DNA of 22,134 bases from DATMRF01 sp035566435 (GTDB lineage Bacteria; Verrucomicrobiota; Verrucomicrobiia; Limisphaerales; UBA8199): NCBI GenBank assembly GCA_035566435.1, contig DATMRF010000017.1:1-22134 (forward strand), in the 5' to 3' direction. Under the pieces are notes generated by a model. It searched no databases, was not told the origin of the DNA, and saw nothing but the letters and a program-made list of their open reading frames with translations. The translations under genes were made by a program, and so were the position numbers. Of the stretch, positions 1 to 7,294 are shown in pieces; the stretch's first letter is position 1, and each line of letters begins with the position of its first letter.

Positions 1-1032
1 GCGTGATGTTGCCACCGGCGTTGAGGCTCGAAGTCGTGCCCACCAGCAGCGTGCCCGTCTGGAAAATGTTCCCGCTGGCCTGCGCCGTCAGAGCTCCGGT
101 CGTCGTATAACCCGCCAAGATCAGGTCGCCGGCAAAAGCCCGCGCGGCCAGGCTCGCCGAAGTGCCTCCCACCGTCAGCGTGTTCACATCAGCCAGGTTC
201 ACCACCTGCCCATTGACTACCGTCACCGCGCCCACAAAGTCGTTGGCCGGGTTGTTGAGCGTGATGTTTCCGCCCGCGTTCAGGCTGGAAGTCGTCCCCA
301 CCAGTAACGTGCCCGTCTGGAAAATGTTCCCGCTGGCCTGCGCCGTCAAAGTCCCTGTGGTCGTATAACCTGCCAAGGTCAGGTCGCCGGCAAAAGCCCG
401 CGCCGCCAGACTCGCCGAGGTTCCTCCGACGGTCAGCGTATTCACGTCGGCCAGGTTCACCGCCTGCCCGTTGACGACCGTCACCGCGCCAACAAAGTCG
501 TTGGCCGGGTTGTTGAGCGTGATGTTGCCACCGGCGTTGAGGCTCGAAGTCGTGCCCACCAGCAGCGTGCCCGTCTGGAAAATGTTCCCGCTGGCCTGCG
601 CCGTCAGAGCTCCGGTCGTCGTATAACCCGCCAAGATCAGGTCGCCGGCAAAGGCCCGCGCCGCCAGGCTTGCCGAGGTCCCCCCGACCGTCAACGTGTT
701 CACATCTGCCAGGTTCACCGCCTGCCCATTGACGACCGTCACCGCGCCCACAAAGTCGTTGGCCGGGTTGTTGAGCGTGATGTTGCCCCCGGCGTTCAGG
801 CTCGAAGTTGTCCCCACCAGCAACGTACCCGTTTGGAAAATGTTGCCGCTGGCCTGCGCCGTCAGAGCTCCGGTCGTCGTATAGCCGGCCAAGGTCAGGT
901 CGCCACCGTTAGCGTGGGCTGACAGGCTGGCAGAACTGCCATTTACGGTGAGGCTGTTCACGTCAACCAGGTTTACGGCCTGTCCGTTCACGATGACCAC
1001 CTGGCTGACGAAATCATTCGCTGGGTTTGCCA
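1..1032 (-). repeat. 258-bp tandem repeat, four copies (86-residue protein unit)
   Basis: The string gcgtgatgttgcc or a close variant recurs at 1, 259, 517, 775 and 1033, exactly 258 bp apart, so each unit is 86 codons of the exoprotein. Translated units carry NNPANDFVGAVTVVNGQ, LADVNTLTVGGTSASLAARA, LAGYTTTGALTAQASGNIFQ and TGTLLVGTTSSLNAGGN. The unit beginning at 1033 is strongly diverged, so clean repetition ends there. Bases 1-136 match 517-652 with no difference, whereas the copy at 259 is clearly more divergent. That points to a later duplication of a two-unit, 516-bp block. The array probably continues beyond the left edge. Confidence 0.95.
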
Positions 1033-4000
1033 GCGTGATATTGCCGGGCGAACTGAAGATACTGGAGGCGCCGACAAACAACGGACCGCTTTGGGAAATT
1101 GCGCCGCCCGCCGTGACATTCAAGACACCGGCGAGGCTCGACGCGGCGAAGTCGATACCGGTGAGGTCCGTCAGGACTGCGTTATTGCCCACAAGCGACA
1201 CGGTATTGAAATCGTTGCTCACGCTGTTGAGGGTGATGTTGTGGTTGGTGGCCCACAGGGTCGTCACCCCGCCGACCGTGACGAACGCGGCGTTTGACTG
1301 CCCGATATCGCCGCCGACGATGGCGGTAAGGTTGCTGATCACGGCGAAAGGAGAACCGAACACGAGTCCTGCGTTATCGTATTTAAACGTAACGTTGGTG
1401 ACGGAGAAACCCGCGAAAAAGAGGGGGAGACCGGCGTTAGTTGAAATATTCCGCAACTGGAAATCATGGACATTGACGTTGGTCGAAATGGTGGCGAGCT
1501 CGACCAGGCCTCCGAGGTTATTGGGCTGGTTACCAAGAAGCACGCTCGAGCCGTCACGAGTTAAGCCAAAACCGCTGAGCCCCCCAACTGTCAGAGGCCC
1601 GGTTTGGGTGATGTCGCCGCCCGCAATGACGACCAGGTCGGTGGAAACCAAGGCTGACGCCAGGTTAATGCCAGTGAGGTCCCACAGCCTGACATTGTTG
1701 GCGACGAGCAAAACGGAGTTGAAATCGTTGGTGAACGGAATGGACAGGTCGATATCACCATTGGTGGCGAGCAACGTTGCCAGGCCTCCGACGAGCACCG
1801 GCCCGCTGTTAGTGATATTGGCGCCGGCGATAATGGTAAGGTTGCTGGTGATGGCAGTGGCGCCAAGGCCTATCGTGTTGATATCGGCCACGGTGGCGTT
1901 GCTGGCGGAGAGCGAAACCGTGTTGAAATCATTGTTCGGGTTGGCGAGGGCGATATTTCTGTTGGCACTGAGAGTGGCCAGGCCGCCCACGGTCACGACA
2001 CCGCTCTGGGTAAGGTCGGTTCCGGCGCTTGCGTTAAGGTTGTTGGCGACCACGGTGGTTCCGAGATCGAGGGTGTTCACGTCAGCCAGGGTTGCGTTGC
2101 TGGCCACCAGCGAAACGGTCCGGAAATCGTTGCCACCATTTCCAAGATTGATGGTGGCGTTAGTCGCAAGCAGCGTCGTGAGGCCTCCAATGGTGACGGC
2201 GCCGTTTTGTGAAAGATCGCCGACTGTGCTGACGGTAAGATTGCTGGTTACGAACGTCGGCGCATCGAGTGTCAGCGTGTTGATGTCGGCGATGGCGGCG
2301 TTGCTCGACACGAGCGAGACCACATTGAAATCGTTCCCGGCGTTGGTGAGCGTGATGTTGAAGTTCGTTGCGGCGAAGGCGGCTTTTCCGCCGACGACCA
2401 GGGAGGTACCGTTGGTTTGGCCGATGTTCCCGCCCGCCGTCACGGTCAAATTGGACTGGATGACCGTGTTGCCGAAAGTAAGGCCCGAGTTGTCGAAGGT
2501 CAGGATGACATTAGTCGCAGAGGCGAAGCCGGCGGGCGCGGAGGCATTGGCGGCGATGTTCCTCAGATCAAGAGTGTCCAAAAGGCCAACCACCGTGACC
2601 GGTCCTCCAAAGTTGTTAGGCTGACTGCCGAGCAGCAGGCTTGCTCCGTTCGCGGTAAGATCGAACAGGCTGCTGCCGCCGACTGTTAGCGCGCCGGTCT
2701 CAGAAATATTGCCGCCGGCGGTGATCTGCAGGTTGCTGCGCACCAGGGAGGCGCCCAGCTTGATGGCATCCACATCGTTGATGGTCGCATTGCTAGCGGT
2801 CAAAGAGGCGACGTTGAAGTTGTTGTTGGGGTCGCTCAAGGTCACATTAAAGTTAGTCGAGGAGTTGAAGGTGGCGGTGCCGCCCACCTTGACCGCATTG
2901 CTCTGGGTGATGTCGCCACCGGCCAGGACGGACAGGTTGCTGGCGACGGTGACGCCGCCCAAGGTAATGGCACTATTCGGGAAGGTGAGCGTGAGGTTGC
3001 TGAGGGTGGTCGGGAACGAAAGATTCGTGAAAGCGCCGGAGACGCTATTCGCGAGTGCGAGGTCATGAACGAAGCCGGAGCTGTTGGTGACCAACAGACC
3101 CTGGGCGATGAAATTGGTGGCGTTGCCCAGCAGGACATCGACGCCCGAGCCGGTGGTCACGATCTCGAGATTGTTGCTGACGCGAATAGCGCCGGATTGG
3201 GTGACGTTGCCCCCAGACTGGACGAGGAGGTTCGTCCCGACGGTTATGAGACTCAAGGTCGCGGCTCCGCCGTTGGTCACACTACCGGACCCGCCGATGG
3301 TTACACTGGTCAGTGTAAGGTTGGTCCCGGCGACGAGGCTGGCGTCCAGACTAACGACTGTGTTGCTCACGGCGAGGTTGCCAAGCGTCGTCGCGGTCAG
3401 ATTGGTGGCAACCACGTTGGTGAGCGTCAAACCGTTGTGCGCCGTATCGGCATCAGCGAACTGGACGGTTTTGCCGCTCGCCTTAACCCAATTCAGCTCG
3501 TTATTCGGGTTGGCGAGGAGGATATCTTTCGTGCCCGCTCCAGCGGTCAAGTCCGCCAAGCCACTCACGCTGATGCCGTTGCCGCCTGTCTGCTTCAAAT
3601 TGCCAGCAGAAGCCACCGTCAGATTGAGCGCGGTCAGATTGGTCAAAGTCAGATCGTCGGCGAAAGTGTCGGCGTCTTCCAGCTTCACATTCCGACCCAG
3701 CGCACTGGCGAGGCTCAATTCGTTAGCTGCGTTCGTTAGGGTGATGTCTTTACTACCCGCGCCCGCCAGAACGTCCAAAAGGTTGCTGACGACGATGCCC
3801 GTCCCGCCCGTCTGGTTCACGTTCCCGCCCGCGGTTACGATGAGATTCGCCGCGGTGACGTTCGTCAGTGTCAGGTCGTTGCCGAAGGTGTCAGCGTCAG
3901 CTAACTGCACGTTTCGGCCCTGGGCGCGCACTAGGTTCAGCTCGTTGCCGGCATTGGCCAACGTTATGTCCTTCACACCAGCACCAGCGGTGACATCCAA

Positions 4001-7000
4001 CAGGTTGGTCACAATGATCCCCGTGCCCGCGGTCTGCGTTACGTTGCCACCCGCAGTTACCGTCAGACTCGACGCCGTCACATTCGTCAACGTCAGGTCA
4101 TTGGCGAAAGTGTCGGCGTCATTCAACTTCACAGCCCGACCTAGAACGCTGGCCAGGTTCAGCTCGTTGCCAGCGTTGGTCAGAGTAATGTCCTTGGCTC
4201 CAGCACCGGCCGTTACCTGGAGCAAATTGCTGACGGTGATGCCGTTCCCACCCGTCTGCTTCACGTTCCCGGCGGCGGTTACGAGCAGGTTTGCAGCGGT
4301 TAGGTTCGTCAGGGTGAGATCGTTGGCGAAGGTGTCGGCGTCAGTCAACTGAACGTTGCGGCCTAGCGCGCGCACCAGGTTCAGCTCATTGCCGGCATTG
4401 GCTAACGTGATGTCGTTGGCTCCGCCACCCGCCGTAACATCCAACAGGTTGGTCACGATGATGCCTGTCCCGCCAGTCTGCTTCACGTTACCGCCCGCAA
4501 CGATGGTCAGGTTCGCAGCCGTGACATTGGTCAGGGTGAGGTCGTTGGCGGCGGTGTCGGCCTCGCTAATCTGGACGCCAAGGCCAGAAGCACTTACGAG
4601 GTTGAGTTCGTTATTGGCGTTCGTGATCGTGATATTGCCTGCCGAGCCGCTGCCCGTAGAAATGAAAGTTGCCAGACCGGAATTCGTGATCGCCCCGGCG
4701 GGAAGTTCTCCGATGGCTCCCGCCGCTGAGAGGAGCAGGTTGCCGCTTCCGGTATTCAAGGTTCCGATCTGGATTCCACCGCCGGTGTTGAAATAACTGA
4801 AATTGAGAGCCGAGCCGTCGTCAGTGGTCACATTGGTCAACGTAGTGAGCCCGCCAGCTTCGGCGACACTGTAGGTCCGGTTCGGTGAGGTCAGGGTTTG
4901 GTTGGTGACGAACCCGCTGGTCGTGATGCTGAGGTCTGTGAGCTTGGCGGAATCGGCGATTTGGAAGGTAGCCGCTTCCGTTTTTATTACCAGTTTAGCC
5001 GCGGCGACGCCAAACGCGGCACTGCCAATTTGCCCATGGGCATCGAGGGTCAGCACGCCCCCGTTCATCGTGATGTCGTCACCGCTTCCGCCGCTGTCGA
5101 TGGTTCCGAAGGTTCGGAGGGTGAGATTGGTAAACGAGATATTCGTCACGCCGTTTACGACCATGCTGCTGTTGAGCGTCCGGTCGCCGATGATTAAAGT
5201 GGCCGCTGTGAGGTTGGTAAGCTCGTCGCTGAAGATGCCAAAAACCGTCCCATTGGTGGCCGAACTGCTGCCGATGCCGATACTCTCGGGGGTCGAAGGC
5301 TTCAGGGTAATGGTGCCGCTCCCAGCGTTAATGGGACCCGAGATGGCGATGTTAGTGGCAATTATGGTAACATTACCGCCGGCGGAGTTCACCGCGCTGC
5401 TGGGAGTCTGGGAGTAGGTCCCCGTTCCGTTGGCATTGACGTCCGCATTGGCGGTGAACAAGCCGCCAAAGGTCGAGACGTTGGCATTCATCACGATGCT
5501 ATTGTTCGCTTCAAGGTCCACGTTCAGCGGATGGCCAGCCGAACCGGAGATGCTGCTGTTGACGGTGATTAAGTCATTGGCCTGGAGTGTTAACGTCGCG
5601 AGGCCCCCGGCCGTTTTTGAAATCGGGGCTTCCACATCGATATCCCCGTTTTGCTGCGTAGGAGGAGGTGGATTTCCCGTTGTGATTGTCACGCTGGTGC
5701 CGCCATTCAAAGCCGTGTTGATGTCGGCGTTGTTGACGATGGCATCATTGGCACTTGGCGTGAAGATGTTTGTGCTGCCTGCGCTGAAGGTCCCGTTCGC
5801 TGTCGTGGCGTTGGTGATGGTAACATTCCGCGGGTCCATCAGCCATTGACCAACGCGGCCCAGGGGCGAACTGGCGTCAACGCGGCCACCTACTACCTCC
5901 AGGTAATCTTTCCCGGACGTCTCAACGAAACCGCCGTCGCCGCCGTGCGCTCCGCCACGGGCAGAGATGCTCCCAAAGAAACGCGTCCCGTCGTCGCTCC
6001 AGACAATCACTTTGCCGCCGTTGCCACGGTCGGTGGCGCTGGCGTCGATGCTCGCGTCGGGACCCACGTAAGTTCGCATGGCGTTCTGGACGGCGGGGTT
6101 AGCGCCGCGGAAATCGCCGCCGACCAGGGCCGTCCCGCCCCCGACCTCGCCACTGACGTCGATTCGCCCGTGATCGACCAGGCCGACGAGGTCACTGAAC
6201 AGACTAACGGAGCCGCCCTGGCTAGAGGCACTAGCGGCCTCAATCGTGCCCGAGTTGATAACGGTGGACGGGTTGGCGGCATTGTGCCCGCCGTCCACCA
6301 CTACGGAGCCCGCCCGCCCGCTGGCGCTGCTGGCGGAAAGCGTGCCCGAGTTCTGGATATTGCCTCCGGATGCGCGCAAATAGATCTTGCCGCCTTCGTT
6401 GACGAAGCTGCTGGCCCGGATAGCGCCACCATTATTGATGGCAAGAGCGTACATGTTCCCGCCCGCCGCCTTAAGTTCAGTGGTCGCAGCCTGGATCTGT
6501 CCCAAGTTGTTGACGCCCGTCCCCTGCCCTGGCGTCGTGGAGTTTCCAGCCTGCACCGTGACGCGTTCCGCGCCGGCCTGGGCCAGGATAATCTGTGAAC
6601 CGGCGGCCAACCCGACCGTACCTGAGGCCTGAATGGTTCCGGAGTTTTCGACCGAGTTGGCGATGAGGAAGACATCGCCGCCCAACGCGCGGATCGACCC
6701 TGCGTTGCGCACCGACGCGGTGGAGGGGCCGGCCAGGGTCAATTTGGAAGCTGCCTGGAAGGCGTCATTGCCAATGTCGAACGTCGAAGCGAGGAAGCCC
6801 CGAGTGTCTACCACGCCATTGGCACCGACCATGATGCCCGCTGGATTGACCAGGAATACCCGTCCGTTGGCCTGGAGAGAGCCGTAAATAAGAGACGGGT
6901 TCGGCGACAGCACGCGGTTTAGAATGGCGGCGGTGTCGGAGGGCTGGATGAACTTGGTGATCTCGCCTGCGTTGATCGAGAACGAGTTCCAATTGATGAT

Positions 7001-7171
7001 GGAGCGGGATTGGTTTTGGTTAATGGTCACCAGCGACGTGCCCTCCCCCGCGATAGTAGCGCTCGCATTTCCGCCCACCACCAAACCGCCATCCGGGTTC
7101 GCAAGGACGTGGTGAGGGATGATGCAGGAGACAAGACCAAACGAACCAAGCACGGCAATCTTAATTCTCAT
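1..7171 (-). CDS. Giant filamentous-haemagglutinin-type (two-partner secretion) exoprotein, 3' end outside window
   Basis: Read from ATG at 7171, the minus strand stays open to the left edge, at least 2390 codons with no stop found in the stretches translated. Residues 1-24 form a signal peptide ending VLA before NPDGG. The TPS/haemagglutination activity domain follows, with NRVL (85-88), GSLQANGRVFLVNPAGIMVG (97-116), GGKVIVWSDDGT (about 385-396), GGFVETSG and GQWLMDPRNVTI (about 441-452). All are hallmarks of this family. The rest is a beta-helix-like stalk built on themes such as GGNITQTG, VGG, ITLTNANNDF and ADVNTLTL, including two exact tandem arrays. Family members are exported by Sec and then by an outer-membrane TpsB pore, and act in adhesion or aggregation. 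No TpsB gene is visible. GGAG lies 4-7 nt before the start. It is downstream of and co-oriented with the PEGA/SUMF1 gene and has its own candidate promoter. Family is near certain; function is inferred. Confidence 0.93.
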   Translation of the reverse strand, partial: MRIKIAVLGSFGLVSCIIPHHVLANPDGGLVVGGNASATIAGEGTSLVTINQNQSRSIINWNSFSINAGEITKFIQPSDTAAILNRVLSPNPSLIYGSLQANGRVFLVNPAGIMVGANGVVDTRGFLASTFDIGNDAFQAASKLTLAGPSTASVRNAGSIRALGGDVFLIANSVENSGTIQASGTVGLAAGSQIILAQAGAERVTVQAGNSTTPGQGTGVNNLGQIQAATTELKAAGGNMYALAINNGGAIRASSFVNEGGKIYLRASGGNIQNSGTLSASSASGRAGSVVVDGGHNAANPSTVINSGTIEAASASSQGGSVSLFSDLVGLVDHGRIDVSGEVGGGTALVGGDFRGANPAVQNAMRTYVGPDASIDASATDRGNGGKVIVWSDDGTRFFGSISARGGAHGGDGGFVETSGKDYLEVVGGRVDASSPLGRVGQWLMDPRNVTITNATTANGTFSAGSTNIFTPSANDAIVNNADINTALNGGTSVTITTGNPPPPTQQNGDIDVEAPISKTAGGLATLTLQANDLITVNSSISGSAGHPLNVDLEANNSIVMNANVSTFGGLFTANADVNANGTGTYSQTPSSAVNSAGGNVTIIATNIAISGPINAGSGTITLKPSTPESIGIGSSSATNGTVFGIFSDELTNLTAATLIIGDRTLNSSMVVNGVTNISFTNLTLRTFGTIDSGGSGDDITMNGGVLTLDAHGQIGSAAFGVAAAKLVIKTEAATFQIADSAKLTDLSITTSGFVTNQTLTSPNRTYSVAEAGGLTTLTNVTTDDGSALNFSYFNTGGGIQIGTLNTGSGNLLLSAAGAIGELPAGAITNSGLATFISTGSGSAGNITITNANNELNLVSASGLGVQISEADTAANDLTLTNVTAANLTIVAGGNVKQTGGTGIIVTNLLDVTAGGGANDITLANAGNELNLVRALGRNVQLTDADTFANDLTLTNLTAANLLVTAAGNVKQTGGNGITVSNLLQVTAGAGAKDITLTNAGNELNLASVLGRAVKLNDADTFANDLTLTNVTASSLTVTAGGNVTQTAGTGIIVTNLLDVTAGAGVKDITLANAGNELNLVRAQGRNVQLADADTFGNDLTLTNVTAANLIVTAGGNVNQTGGTGIVVSNLLDVLAGAGSKDITLTNAANELSLASALGRNVKLEDADTFADDLTLTNLTALNLTVASAGNLKQTGGNGISVSGLADLTAGAGTKDILLANPNNELNWVKASGKTVQFADADTAHNGLTLTNVVATNLTATTLGNLAVSNTVVSLDASLVAGTNLTLTSVTIGGSGSVTNGGAATLSLITVGTNLLVQSGGNVTQSGAIRVSNNLEIVTTGSGVDVLLGNATNFIAQGLLVTNSSGFVHDLALANSVSGAFTNLSFPTTLSNLTLTFPNSAITLGGVTVASNLSVLAGGDITQSNAVKVGGTATFNSSTNFNVTLSDPNNNFNVASLTASNATINDVDAIKLGASLVRSNLQITAGGNISETGALTVGGSSLFDLTANGASLLLGSQPNNFGGPVTVVGLLDTLDLRNIAANASAPAGFASATNVILTFDNSGLTFGNTVIQSNLTVTAGGNIGQTNGTSLVVGGKAAFAATNFNITLTNAGNDFNVVSLVSSNAAIADINTLTLDAPTFVTSNLTVSTVGDLSQNGAVTIGGLTTLLATNATINLGNGGNDFRTVSLVASNATLADVNTLDLGTTVVANNLNASAGTDLTQSGVVTVGGLATLSANRNIALANPNNDFNTVSLSASNATVADINTIGLGATAITSNLTIIAGANITNSGPVLVGGLATLLATNGDIDLSIPFTNDFNSVLLVANNVRLWDLTGINLASALVSTDLVVIAGGDITQTGPLTVGGLSGFGLTRDGSSVLLGNQPNNLGGLVELATISTNVNVHDFQLRNISTNAGLPLFFAGFSVTNVTFKYDNAGLVFGSPFAVISNLTAIVGGDIGQSNAAFVTVGGVTTLWATNHNITLNSVSNDFNTVSLVGNNAVLTDLTGIDFAASSLAGVLNVTAGGAISQSGPLFVGASSIFSSPGNITLANPANDFVSQVVIVNGQAVNLVDVNSLTVNGSSASLSAHANGGDLTLAGYTTTGALTAQASGNIFQTGTLLVGTTSSLNAGGNITLNNPANDFVGAVTVVNGQAVNLADVNTLTVGGTSASLAARAFAGDLILAGYTTTGALTAQASGNIFQTGTLLVGTTSSLNAGGNITLNNPANDFVGAVTVVNGQAVNLADVNTLTVGGTSASLAARAFAGDLTLAGYTTTGTLTAQASGNIFQTGTLLVGTTSSLNAGGNITLNNPANDFVGAVTVVNGQVVNLADVNTLTVGGTSASLAARAFAGDLILAGYTTTGALTAQASGNIFQTGTLLVGTTSSLNAGGNIT
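1719..2530 (-). repeat. Degenerate stalk repeats of about 66-68 residues in the exoprotein
   Basis: The codons for the DFN/DFR motif (seen on the plus strand as ttgaaatcgttg or variants) fall at 1719, 1923, 2121 and 2325, spaced 204, 198 and 204 bp. Each unit reads roughly as NDFNTVSL, SNATLADINTL, LGTTVVTSNLTV, AGGDITQSG and VGGLATL. DNA identity between units is much lower than in the 222-bp and 258-bp arrays, so these look like the ancestral stalk from which the younger arrays expanded. Boundaries are approximate. Confidence 0.6.
3514..4623 (-). repeat. 222-bp tandem repeat, five copies (74-residue protein unit)
   Basis: The motif cgaaggtgtcggcgtc or a close variant occurs at 3661, 3883, 4105, 4327 and 4549, an exact 222-bp step. 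A second anchor (gatatcttt at 3521, gatgtcttt at 3743) keeps the same step. Units therefore run about 3514-3735, 3736-3957, 3958-4179, 4180-4401 and 4402-4623. Each encodes 74 residues containing AGAGTKDITLTNAGNELNL, LGRNVQLTDADTFANDLTLT, NVTAANLTVTAGGN and VKQTGGTGIIVTNLLDV. The length is a multiple of three, so unit gain or loss keeps frame. Outer copies (3514 and 4402) are more diverged than the middle ones. Confidence 0.95.
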
Positions 7172-7195
7172 AGACTCCAATCCTGATGGGTACAT

Positions 7196-7210
7196 GGAGC
7201 TAGCAGCTCC
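7196..7210 (-). promoter_or_regulatory. Small hairpin in the 5' leader of the exoprotein gene
   Basis: GGAGCT-GCT-AGCTCC is a perfect 6-bp stem with a 3-nt loop, 24 nt upstream of the exoprotein ATG and inside its predicted transcript. No U tract follows, so it is not an intrinsic terminator. It may influence translation or stability of the long mRNA, or be chance. Confidence 0.3.
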
Positions 7211-7236
7211 TAATCGCCAACAGCTGTATTGACACC

Positions 7237-7265
7237 CTTTTACCGCGAAAGCAGCGGAAGGTCAA
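7237..7265 (-). promoter_or_regulatory. Candidate sigma-70 promoter for the exoprotein gene
   Basis: On the minus strand TTGACC (7265-7260, 5 of 6 to the -35 consensus) is followed after exactly 17 bp by TAAAAG (7242-7237, 4 of 6 to the -10 consensus). Transcription would begin near 7230, giving a leader of about 60 nt. The element lies entirely in the 123-bp gap after the PEGA/SUMF1 gene, so the exoprotein need not depend on read-through. Prediction by eye only. Confidence 0.45.
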
Positions 7266-7294
7266 GACCTTTTTTCTTGGTTTTTTTGGTACTG

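Noticed and set aside
948..2624. 558-codon plus-strand open frame
   Set aside because: It lies wholly opposite the repetitive exoprotein frame. Its product is a monotone of VTLL/PPT segments with no fold, caused by the codon bias and repeats of the true minus-strand gene.
3084..4352. 422-codon plus-strand open frame
   Set aside because: Antisense shadow of the 222-bp repeat array; its internal repetition mirrors the exoprotein units exactly.
1..4623. Regularly spaced repeats as a CRISPR array
   Set aside because: Units are 222 and 258 bp, coding, contiguous and without unique 30-40 bp spacers.
7255..7294. Intrinsic terminator after the pseudokinase gene
   Set aside because: The inverted repeat AAGGTC/GACCTT has too short a loop and is preceded, not followed, by an A/T run on the transcribed strand; the same bases fit a -35 box better.
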